Of a stretch of DNA of 64,000 bases, positions 49,696 through 58,096 are shown piece by piece. The stretch is from Lasioglossum baleicum. Its lineage: Eukaryota > Arthropoda > Insecta > Hymenoptera > Halictidae. The translations under genes and the position numbers were made by a program. The notes under the pieces were generated by a model. The model made no database searches and had not been told where the DNA came from. It saw only the letters and a list, made by a program, of their open reading frames with translations. The stretch covers positions 3,410,001 to 3,474,000 of the forward strand of contig NC_134932.1 in assembly GCF_051020765.1 (NCBI RefSeq), written 5' to 3'. Within the stretch, counting starts at the first letter, position 1, and each line of letters begins with the position of its first letter.

Positions 49696-50625
49696 GCCTA
49701 GCCGATTAAGATGGTCAAAACTGCCCTTAGAGCTTTTTCAACGGCTACTGAACCATTCGAAAGCTTTCCAAGAAAAACCCCTCTGAGTAAAATTTCAGCC
49801 CTCTAGCTTGCCCGTGAGGGTAGTTACAGGGAAAAATAGATTTTGCGGTTTCCGGCGCATTTTCCGGTCTAAAATGCGTTCTAAAATTCTGAAAAAAATG
49901 TGACACATTCTGGATCCCAAGGCGCATTTTTGAGAATTTTTTCAGATTTTTTTGTTTCAAACTGTGGTCGTAAAAAATGAAAAACCTAAAAAAAATCGGA
50001 AAAATATTTTTTTCTCAAAAATATGAAAACATGCTATTTTGCTGTTTGGTTCCCTGATAAAGTACTATAACAGGCAATGTTGTCAATTTTTTTTAGATTT
50101 TTTGTTCGGCTGCATCATTGTCAAAAACAATAAACACCGAATTTTTCGACGTTTTTGCTGTGAGGAGGAATGTTACACTTGTTGGCTTTACCGTGTGCGT
50201 ATATTAAGTAATTTTTAGCGTTATTACACTGAAACAAGCAATTATTTTACCTAAAAAATGTGATTTGAGAGAAAGAAAAAATTGTATTCTGTGCGATATA
50301 TACCAGAATGTTCGCAACGCTTACAACATCGCCGGTTGGCACCGCGGTTAAGGCGTCCGACTACGGAGCGGATACTCTGGGGTTCGAATCCTGTCGATAG
50401 TGGTTTTTTTTTCCATACGTCAAACTTTATTTTTTCAATTTCTTATTATGTATATGGTTTACTCATACGAGTTTAACAATGTTTTTTTAATGTTTTAAAA
50501 ATATTTAAGTAACATTTTTAAGCAAAATACATACAAAAATAGTTTTGGATCATAAAAAGTATTATAAAACTCCAGCATAATGCATGTACCGTCGACGGTC
50601 AACTCCGGTCTCAGTGCCTATAAAA
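49696..50625 (+). repeat. Left arm of ~930-bp inverted repeat
   Basis: It starts GCCTAGCCGATTAAGATGG and ends CAGTGCCTATAAAA. The reverse complement of 56710-57638 matches it almost base for base; I noticed about seven differences, most near the outer end. It contains a tRNA-like sequence and low-complexity AT-rich blocks. A 64-residue open frame (50282-50476) is the tRNA-like stretch translated and is identical in the other arm. Being inverted, the pair cannot be LTRs. The 7.9-kb unit resembles a DNA element with long terminal inverted repeats or an inverted duplication. Confidence 0.9.
50326..50401 (+). tRNA. tRNA-Arg(ACG)-like sequence, probably tRNA-derived or degenerate
   Basis: The middle reads TAAGGCGTCCGACTACGGA, matching the D-arm 3' side and anticodon arm of eukaryotic tRNA-Arg with anticodon ACG (loop CTACGGA). 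A perfect B box, GGTTCGAATCC, follows, then nine T residues as a Pol III terminator. The cloverleaf is weak: the D stem has two mismatches, the T stem is good only near the loop, and the acceptor pairs as ACATCG with CGATAGT through a bulge. It is best read as a tRNA-derived Pol III unit carried by the repeat, not a standard tRNA gene. Confidence 0.55.
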
Positions 50626-51307
50626 TCCCGCATTCTGCCCACAATTATAAAAGATAAGTCTATTTCTATCAACTCCATACAAATATTTACTTTTATGAGA
50701 AATAAATAATTCTGTAATTAACAGGTCACGTAAAAACAGCACCTAATTGGCTAACAATGACAACTCGGAAGAACAGCTGCTATATATACTTCTTTCTATT
50801 TTACCCGTTTCTACAAATTCCGAAAGGCCTAGAAACTACCCAACCAGCACAGATACAGCTCAAAGATAGCAGAAAGATGTCTGCCGCTAGACATTCAAAT
50901 GTCTGAAAGATGTCTGCGAATGTCTCCGGAAAGTCTCTACAAGGGCTCCGGAAGGTCGTTTGTTACAAAGTTGCCTGTCTTAAAGTGGTCTTGAGAATGA
51001 CTGTTAGTCGTGTTTCAGGCATTGTAGAGACATGTTCCACGACTCTGTCGGGCATCTTTTAGGCGACTTTCAGAAGTCTCTTGAGCTTGTTAGAGAGACG
51101 TATTTATGCGAAAAGGGAGTGGGAGGGAAAAATCAATTTACGATAATAGTTTAAAGTAAACGAACAAATAGTTTATTATAATAATATATGTACTATTTAT
51201 AAAATAAAAATATATATAAAATAATATATATAAAACATTAAAATTAATATATTAAATTCTAATATATATTAGAAATAAAGTATTAAAATTAAAATACAAT
51301 ATCACGC
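50626..51307. other. Intergenic, MITE-like fragment and AT-rich tandem sequence
   Basis: No gene is visible. At 50838 ACCCAACCAGCACA starts a stretch rich in AGATGTCTG and related words, and the same end occurs inverted at about 56408. From about 51230 the sequence is the 5' part of the 235-bp tandem repeat that resumes after hAT copy A. Confidence 0.5.
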
Positions 51308-51315
51308 ACTTAAAA

Positions 51316-52430
51316 CAGTGGTCGGCACGGAGGAGACTCTGCAGGCCGCTCTCGGCTCGCGCCGCCTCCTTTTCCCACCGCACGTCTCGCTCTCCGTAAC
51401 GGCCCTAGTCCTCAGGCCCGTACATATCCCAGACTGTATGAACTGCGCGTGGCGCATTAGGGCGACACTCGTATCAATGGGTTTCGACATTACCGTTGAG
51501 GTACTATTGTCAATGCGTTTTTTTTTATGTGGTTTCCCCTGTAGGCCTATTCCACTCTGCTGCATGACAATTTCTGAAACTAACTTTGAACAATAAATGC
51601 GGAAGAGAGAGAGAGAGAGAGAGAACTACTTCTTAATTCCATTGCCAAAATTTTAAACAGTCATTCAGACAAACTTCTTCGTGGACGGTTAGATGTACTC
51701 AGAATATCAGATATATCAAATGAAAGATTAGATGTCGCGGCTCGCATCGCAGACGATAAAGAAGCGTCATTCAACCGGGTGCGCTTTTCCGATTTAATAT
51801 TCCGCATTTTATAAAACGAACATACGCACAGATATGTCGATCCGAACATTGAAAAAATTCTCAGTGCGAAATTTCTGAGGAGAGGATATCTTGATTCATT
51901 TAATATTTTAAAAAATTCGACACTGTTTTCTTCCCTAGTCTTCAGAGGAACTTTTTGATGAAAATCGCGAAGTTCCTCTTGATACTCGGAAGCTTGTTCT
52001 TCGATTATGGCCGCGAGGGGGTTCTGAAATAGTCTGAAATCATTTTTAAGGGAATCGAAATCAATGAAACGGTTATCGAAGTATTTGTCAAAGTTATATA
52101 TATGTATATATATATATATATATATCTCTCTTTTCCGTGTTTATTGTTCAAAGTTAGTTTCAGAAATTGTCATGCAACAGAGTGGAATAGGCCTACAGGG
52201 GAAACCACATAAAAAAACGCATTTACAATAGTACCTCAATGGTAATGTGGAAACCTATTGATACGGGTGTCGCCCTAATGCGCCACGCGCAGTTCATACG
52301 GTCTGGGATAGGTACGGGCCTGAGCTGCCTCGAGGACTAGGGCCGTTACGGGGAACGGGACGTGCGGTCGGTGAAAAGAGGCGGCGCGAGCCGAAAACGG
52401 CCTGCAGAGTCTCCTCCGTGCCGACCACTG
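51316..52430. mobile_element. hAT element copy A, 1115 bp, uninterrupted
   Basis: The ends are CAGTGGTCGGCACGG and CCGTGCCGACCACTG. The flanking 8-bp duplication ACTTAAAA (51308-51315 and 52431-52438) is perfect and has TA at its centre, as hAT target sites often do. The inverted terminal regions are about 295 bp long. The empty target site, CACGCACTTAAAACATT, survives in neighbouring tandem repeats at about 52664 and 52902. Inside is a fragment of hAT transposase, so the element is non-autonomous and needs a transposase from elsewhere. Confidence 0.95.
51661..52095 (-). pseudogene. hAT transposase C-terminal remnant (copy A)
   Basis: It is almost identical to the copy B remnant and keeps the same hAT dimerisation motifs (YPLLRNFALRIFSMFGSTYL, then KSEKRTRLNDASLSSAMRAA). 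It has a small change near its upstream end (RFIDFDSL instead of RFTDFDSL). The frame is open but has no start codon or catalytic domain. Conservation of the same fragment in both copies shows they descend from one internally deleted ancestor. Confidence 0.8.
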
Positions 52431-53040
52431 ACTTAAAACATTAAAATTAATATACTTAAATTAAAATATAAAAATTGAAATGAAATATACAGTTGAAACA
52501 TCAGAATCAGTATACAGGGTGGTCCACGCAACTTGCACACCAATAAATAACTTCCAAAGTATGCGTAAAATAAAATACTACATTCAGAATAAAATATCAC
52601 GCACTTAAAACATTAGAATTAATATATTAGAAATAAAGTATTAAAATTAAAATACAATATCACGCACTTAAAACATTAAAATTAATACACTTAAATTAAA
52701 ATATAAAAATTGAAATAAAATATACAGTTGAAACATCAGAATCAGTATACAGGGTGGTCCACGCAACTTGCACACCAATAAATAACTTCCAAAGTATGCG
52801 TAAAATAAAATACTACATTCAGAATAAAATATCACGCACTTAAAACATTAGAATTAATATATTAGAAATAAAGTATTAAAATTAAAATACAATATCACGC
52901 ACTTAAAACATTAAAATTAATACACTTAAATTAAAATATAAAAATTGAATAAAATATACAGTTGAAACATCAGAATCAGTATACAGGGTGGTCCACGCAA
53001 CTTGCACACCTATAATAACTTCCAAAGTATGCGTTGCACG
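52431..53040. repeat. ~235-bp tandem repeat, about 2.5 copies
   Basis: TCAGAATCAGTATACAGGG recurs at 52501, 52736 and 52970, so the unit is 234-235 bp. Each unit is AT-rich and includes CACGCACTTAAAACATT and about 50 bp of a mariner-like MITE end (ACAGGGTGGTCCACGCAACT). The third copy continues into the full MITE. The first was split by hAT copy A. Confidence 0.88.
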
Positions 53041-53560
53041 AAAAAGTTTTGTATACAGAAGTTGCATGGTCTGAAGGGGTACATTATGTAGTGTATTATT
53101 TTTTTACAGGTGGACGCGTAAAGGACATGTGAAGGTCAACTTAATTTTTTTAAATGGAATGAGGTATTTTTTAATACATCAATGATGCAGCTGGACCTAT
53201 GTATGTCGAAAAGTTAATAGTTCAGGAGATATTTCAATTTAAATAACTCTAAAATACCATTACTGTCGTACTAAGACGTTACATAAGTAAGTAAACATTA
53301 ACGTCTTAGTACGACAGTAATGGTATTTTAGAGTTATTTAAATTGAAATATCCCCTGAACTACTAATTTTTCGACATACATAGGTTAGTACTTTTTTATA
53401 ATGAATGTCCAGCTGCATAATTGATGTATTAAAAAATACCTCATTCCATTTAAAAAAATCAAGTTGACCTTCACATGTCCTTTACGCGTCCATCTACAAA
53501 AAAGCTACTAACATCTGATTAATGCTTATTCAGGGGGCCTGTTTCTGGCGCCTCACCCTG
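52984..53560. mobile_element. Foldback mariner-like MITE, ~577 bp
   Basis: It begins CAGGGTGGTCC and ends CTCACCCTG, flanked by TA on both sides. The interior is a long hairpin: AATACCATTACTGTCGTACT on the left pairs with AGTACGACAGTAATGGTATT on the right, with a loop of about 17 bp near 53290. Nearly all sequence between 53105 and 53505 folds back. TA duplication and ACAGGGTG ends fit the Tc1/mariner superfamily. It encodes nothing. Confidence 0.85.
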
Positions 53561-53723
53561 TATACTAAAATTAAAAAATATAAAAATTAAAATAAAATAT
53601 AAAAGTGAAAATAAAATATTACTGATAATGTCTGTGGTTGTAAGGAAAAACGCCGCATGTCACAATTTCAAAAATTCGAGTTTATGCATTCATTGAGCTT
53701 TAGACTTTAGAGTATAGGATTTA

Positions 53724-54341
53724 CAGTAGCGGACAAAAGTTTAAGACCGCTCTAAAGAAGACGATAACTTTTTTAATATTGTACTATACGATTTGAACTT
53801 TTTTGGGAAGCTAGAGCAATTAGTTTACTAAAGGATGTGAAAAGAAATTTTTTCAAAAATTGCAATTGATCGGAATTGTTGAAAAAATACTAAAAGTTGA
53901 TTTTTTAATTATTTTATGTGGGCCTATATTGAAAATTTAAAAAACACGTTTTGTGTAGATCTGTGTCAATCAAACATATCCTGAAAATTTCGTAAAAATC
54001 GGTCGACGTTGCAATGAGCTACAAACGTTTAAAGATGGTAGAAATTGCAGATTTTCACGATTTATTGCCGAAAATCTGCAATTTTTACCATCTTTAAACG
54101 TTTGTAGCTCATTGCAACGTCGACCGATTTTGACGAAATTTTCAGGATATGTTTAAATAAACAATCAACTTTTAGTATTTTTTCAACAATTCCGATCAAT
54201 TGCAATTTTTGAAAAAATTTCTTTTCTCGTCCTTTAGTAAACTAATTGCTCTAGTTTCCCAAAAAAGTTCAAATCGTATAGTAAAATATTAAAAAAGTTA
54301 TCGTCTTCTTTAGAGCGGTCTTACACTTTTGTCCGCTACTG
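53724..54341. mobile_element. Foldback Tc1-like MITE, 618 bp
   Basis: The ends are CAGTAGCGGACAAAAGT and ACTTTTGTCCGCTACTG, flanked by TA on both sides (53722-53723 and 54342-54343). The interior is a near-complete palindrome centred at about 54065, with GCAGATTTTC and GAAAATCTGC back to back. About 140 bp in the left half, around 53900-53980, has no counterpart in the right half. CAGTnnCnGACAAAAGT ends are typical of Tc1-like elements. No transposase frame is present. Confidence 0.92.
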
Positions 54342-54502
54342 TACATATTTACCAGAAAAAAAGTCATGGAAACACGTTTGGAAGGCTCAGACAACAATGC
54401 AATTTAACCAACCTCCTATGTCAAAGTATTAGCGATCGAAAGTGAAAGTATATGTGACATGCGGCGTTCTTCCTGATAACCACAGATATATTGAAATTAA
54501 AA

Positions 54503-55237
54503 TCACTTGGTCACACTCGCTTTGTTCATGTTTCTTCCGGCTGCCGTCCACTTTGGCTTTCTCCGCTGCACCTTGAATAAGAATATCTTTGTTTATTAAT
54601 TTGCACATGAATAATCATTATAATAATAATATTAAAATAAGGGTGATAATTACATATAACAAGGCTGGCCGTTCGATAATTTGCAAACGGTTTTTTGCCC
54701 TTCCGGCCCAATCAGCTATAGCAGACCGCCATGCCAGCACGTCAGTCATAATGATACCTAGACTTTCCTGGCAAAGTTGTAGCTGTTGTGCCCCCCGTAT
54801 TGTGCACTTCTGCTGCCTAAAATAAAAAATTGTTATGTAGCATATCACATTCTGTTAATTTAATGAAAATGAAAGATAAACGTCAGCTATTTTAAGTGTA
54901 TTTATTAAACAAGTCATTGGTCTCTTCGGCCTCCTTTGCTTTTCTTCTAGCCTTCGTGTAGCCATCTAGAAGCATTATATAATTATTATTTTAATTATAC
55001 ATGTATGGTGTGTAACTACTTTAACTTACCAAAGGTACTGTTTTTGAAGATCTTTACAGAAAAGTGCTCCCACGAAGGTTGAGGCAGTTCACATTGTTGG
55101 ATTGCGTTGCTCAATTTTGATTTGTGTACCGGTGGCCAATAACATTTGTCGCCTTCCAGCCAACTATTTGGCACCGCTTCTACCGTTCCGTCCGCCAAAA
55201 ATTGGACAACGGTCCATGTATTTGTAGGCATCTCCAT
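54503..55237 (-). CDS. Candidate four-exon gene, ~164 aa, WPP-motif protein (DUF4806-like N-terminus)
   Basis: The proposed exons on minus are 55237-55030, 54965-54911, 54816-54654 and 54571-54503, giving 495 nt in one open frame with stop. Exon 1 encodes MEMPTNTWTVVQFLADGTVE, then VPNSWLEGDKCYWPP. This resembles the start of arthropod DUF4806-type proteins, which are often tied to transposons. Exon 2 adds DGYTKARRKAKEAEETNDL, a charged helix usual in that group. Exon 3 gives QQKCTIRGAQQLQLCQESLG and more. Exon 4 ends in RRKPKWTAAGRNMNKASVTK. Introns start GTAAGT, GTTTAA (weak) and GTAATT. Reading through the weak donor would instead end the protein at 93 residues (stop at 54892-54894). It lies inside the 7.9-kb inverted-repeat unit, so it may be cargo of that element. 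Function is unknown. Confidence 0.45.
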
Positions 55238-55429
55238 TTGTGTGTATATATTCTAAGAATTGAAAAGTATGGTAAAATTTAGAGACTAATTTAAACATAT
55301 ATGTAATTACGACGTAAATATATTTAATTAAAGAATATATTTAGAAAAATAGCAAATAGAATGAAGGAATGGAAATATGACCAATTTTTGTTCATTTTTT
55401 GACTTCACACTTATTTACACATTAGGGCG

Positions 55430-55499
55430 GTAGACTCGTTTCCAGGATTGCAATCAATTGCAATCCCGCACCCTTGCAATCCTGGAAAAAGCAGTCTAC
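55430..55499. repeat. Imperfect hairpin, ~24-bp arms
   Basis: GTAGACT-2 nt-TTTCCAGGATTGCAA on the left pairs with TTGCAATCCTGGAAA-4 nt-AGTCTAC on the right, with a 20-bp loop. It lies about 190 bp upstream of the candidate minus-strand gene. It may be a remnant of a small MITE; no flanking duplication was obvious. Confidence 0.7.
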
Positions 55500-55689
55500 C
55501 CCCTTACAATACCGAAAGTACTTTCTTTGACTTTCTTGCCAACCCCATTGTAAACTTCGAATATAGCGGAAGGGCATCAGCAAAAAACACTAACGGTAAC
55601 AAATAACAGCAATGGAAGTACTTACTTTTGTAAATATACACTCGTCGGATAAATTATCACTATTACAATACACTAATACAATTAGACAC

Positions 55690-56409
55690 TTCTCTAAACC
55701 TGGTGTCGACCGGTGTCGACCATGTGCGCCGGACCAAAAATAGTAACTTCAACAGCGCCACTCGGGGTGAACTACGAAGACAGAAAAGCAGATATGTTTC
55801 TCGCAGGAAAGACACTGACAGAGAATATATGAAACAGCTTGATTTTTTCGATCACGCGGGTAAGCCGCATTTCGCGAAGAAGCAATATTTTTTTATGCTC
55901 TTTGTGTTGAAATATTCTCTGCATTATTGCGGGGTCCCGTACAGAGCCCTTTTTTGGATTTGGCTCTTGGAACTTTGTAAACAACAAAAGTGTACATTTT
56001 TATGGAAGAACTTTTTTTCTGTACACTTTTTCCAAATGCTCTTTGCGTTGAAATACTCTCTGTATTATTGCGGATTAGCATGCAGAGCTCTTTTTTCGAA
56101 AAAGTGCACAGAAAAAAGTTCTTCCTTAGAAGCTGTATCCCCCTACTCCACCCCACTCTTTACCGGCGGCGTAGGAAAAACAACGTCTCCGGAAAATGTC
56201 TCTCAGTCGCCAAAAAGATATCCTTTATGGAGACGTTGCATTTACGACTGAAATGAGACAGCTGAAAGACGTTCACCCTCTGCTGTGAAAACAACGTCTC
56301 CATAAAGATATCTTTTTGGCGACTAAAAGACGTATCTTTGGGACATAGACGTTCAGACGGGACGACGACATGAAACAGACATCTATGAGACGATGTGTGC
56401 TGGTTGGGT
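55690..56409. repeat. Internally repetitive stretch with foldback at its right end
   Basis: ATGCTCTTTGTGTTGAAATA (55897) recurs as ATGCTCTTTGCGTTGAAATA (56037), so there is a diverged ~140-bp direct duplication. From about 56210 to 56320, AAAAAGATATCCTTTATGGA and CCATAAAGATATCTTTTTGG form an inverted pair. The stretch ends with TGTGCTGGTTGGGT at about 56408, the inverse of the end at 50838. The 182-residue plus-strand open frame across it has no recognisable domain and probably is not a gene. Confidence 0.55.
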
Positions 56410-56412
56410 ATT

Positions 56413-56709
56413 GTTAAACTCACATGAATAAACCACATAATAAGAAATTGGAAAAATATAGTTTGATGTACGGAAAATACGCGCAGCTATTAGTAAGGGA
56501 AATAATAACCACCCTCCCAAAAAGATAAGATTCCTTGCAGGCCAGTTTTTACGACGGTCATTGTATTCTTCGTAGCTGATTATTGCGCGACCAGAATCAT
56601 AAACTAATATAAACGTGGTAAAAATTAACTACCTCTGTACCTGCTATGTACTGTCATATTGTCCTTTCCCGTTCGGATGGAAGGCCAGGGAAAACGGTCA
56701 ACTCCAGGT
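56413..56709. other. Diverged partial copy of the inverted-repeat arm, then unassigned sequence
   Basis: TTGTTAAACTCACATGAATA through about 56480 resembles the arm sequence at about 56857-56925 (TTGTTAAACTCGTATGAGTA and on) at clearly lower identity. The remaining ~230 bp up to the arm has no gene or repeat that I recognise. Confidence 0.5.
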
Positions 56710-57638
56710 TTTTATAGGCACTGAGACCGGAGTTGACCGTCGACGGTACATGCATTATGCTGGAGTTTTATAATACTTTTTATGATCCAAAACTATTTTT
56801 GTATGTATTTTGCTTAAAAATGTTACTTAAATATTTTTAAAACATTAAAAAAACATTGTTAAACTCGTATGAGTAAACCATATACATAATAAGAAATTGA
56901 AAAAATAAAGTTTGACGTATGGAAAAAAAAACCACTATCGACAGGATTCGAACCCCAGAGTATCCGCTCCGTAGTCGGACGCCTTAACCGCGGTGCCAAC
57001 CGGCGATGTTGTAAGCGTTGCGAACATTCTGGTATATATCGCACAGAATACAATTTTTTCTTTCTCTCAAATCACATTTTTTAGGTAAAATAATTGCTTG
57101 TTTCAGTGTAATAACGCTAAAAATTACTTAATATACGCACACGGTAAAGCCAACAAGTGTAACTTTCCTCCTCACAGCAAAAACGTCGAAAAATTCGGTT
57201 TTTATTGTTTTTGACAATGATGCAGCCGAACAAAAAATCTAAAAAAAATTGACAACATTGCCTGTTATAGTACTTTATCAGGGAACCAAACAGCAAAATA
57301 GCATGTTTTCATATTTTTGAGAAAAAAATATTTTTCCGATTTTTTTTAGGTTTTTCATTTTTTACGACCACAGTTTGAAACAAAAAAATCTGAAAAAATT
57401 CTCAAAAATGCGCCTTGGGATCCAGAATGTGTCACATTTTTTCAGAATTTTAGAACGCATTTTAGACCGGAAAATGCGCCGAAAACCGCAAAATCTATTT
57501 TTCCCTGTAACTACCCTCACGGGCAAGCTAGAGGGCTGAAATTTTACTCAGAGGGGTTTTTCTTGGCAAGCGTTCGAATGGTTCAATAGCCGTTGAAAAA
57601 GCTCTAAGGGCAGTTTTGACCATCTTAATCGGCTAGGC
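56710..57638 (-). repeat. Right arm of ~930-bp inverted repeat
   Basis: This is the reverse complement of 49696-50625, ending CTTAATCGGCTAGGC. The identical tRNA-like core and identical nine-base T run in both arms argue for recent duplication or gene conversion. No clear target duplication is seen: the bases outside are CCTTTTTC here and GACCACTG (the end of hAT copy B) on the left. Confidence 0.9.
56934..57009 (-). tRNA. tRNA-Arg(ACG)-like sequence, second copy
   Basis: It is identical over 76 bp to the copy at 50326-50401 but in the opposite orientation, with the same B box, anticodon loop and T9 terminator. The weak D and T stems are the same, so it has the same status: a tRNA-derived Pol III unit inside the repeat arm. 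Confidence 0.55.
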
Positions 57639-58096
57639 CCTTTTTCAAAATTGTTAAACTTGATTCTAGACAAAATTTCGATTGTCTAGTTAAATAATCA
57701 AAATATCGTTAATCCTCACATGGAGTGATCGCTTCTAACTTATGAAGCTAAGTAACTTCTTCTTTAACTCTGTTCGCAGAGTTTCAACTGCAAAATAAAA
57801 AATAGTTTCCTGTGCCGGTGGCTTCGATAACTCTTCATTTTTCAGGTCGGTAAAACAGTGGTTTCGGGACACAAAAATCTGTACGTTGTTAGATCTATGT
57901 ATTCTTGTGTCTCGTTCTCGTTTATGGTCAAACATAACGCCAAGCACAGCAATCAAGCAATACGAGTGAATACGAGGCGCAGGTTGGAGCAGGTTTAGCG
58001 ACATGTTTGCAATAATTTTAAATTGCTGACATTTAAGTAACTGCTTAAGAATGTTGTGCGACCTACAATTTTGATATGACATTATAATAAGCAGAA
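57639..58096. other. Intergenic region upstream of the ankyrin-GH20 gene
   Basis: No repeat is recognised. A 115-residue open frame on minus (57735-58082) has no domain I know and is AT-rich. It could be chance or part of an unrecognised minus-strand gene. In-frame TAA TAA lies just upstream of the ATG at 58097, so the coding sequence does not extend leftward in that exon. I could not place a promoter with confidence. Confidence 0.5.

Noticed and set aside
50282..50476. 64-residue frame conserved in both inverted arms
   Set aside because: Its conservation is that of the DNA arm; it is the tRNA-like sequence and its T run read as protein.
55703..56251. 182-residue plus-strand frame
   Set aside because: It crosses an internal duplication and a foldback; no domain, and several overlapping frames are equally open.
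49696..57638. LTR retrotransposon with 930-bp LTRs
   Set aside because: The arms are inverted, not direct, and no gag or pol frame lies between them.
57735..58082. 115-residue minus-strand frame upstream of the ankyrin-GH20 gene
   Set aside because: No recognised motif and AT-rich; kept only as a possibility in the intergenic note.
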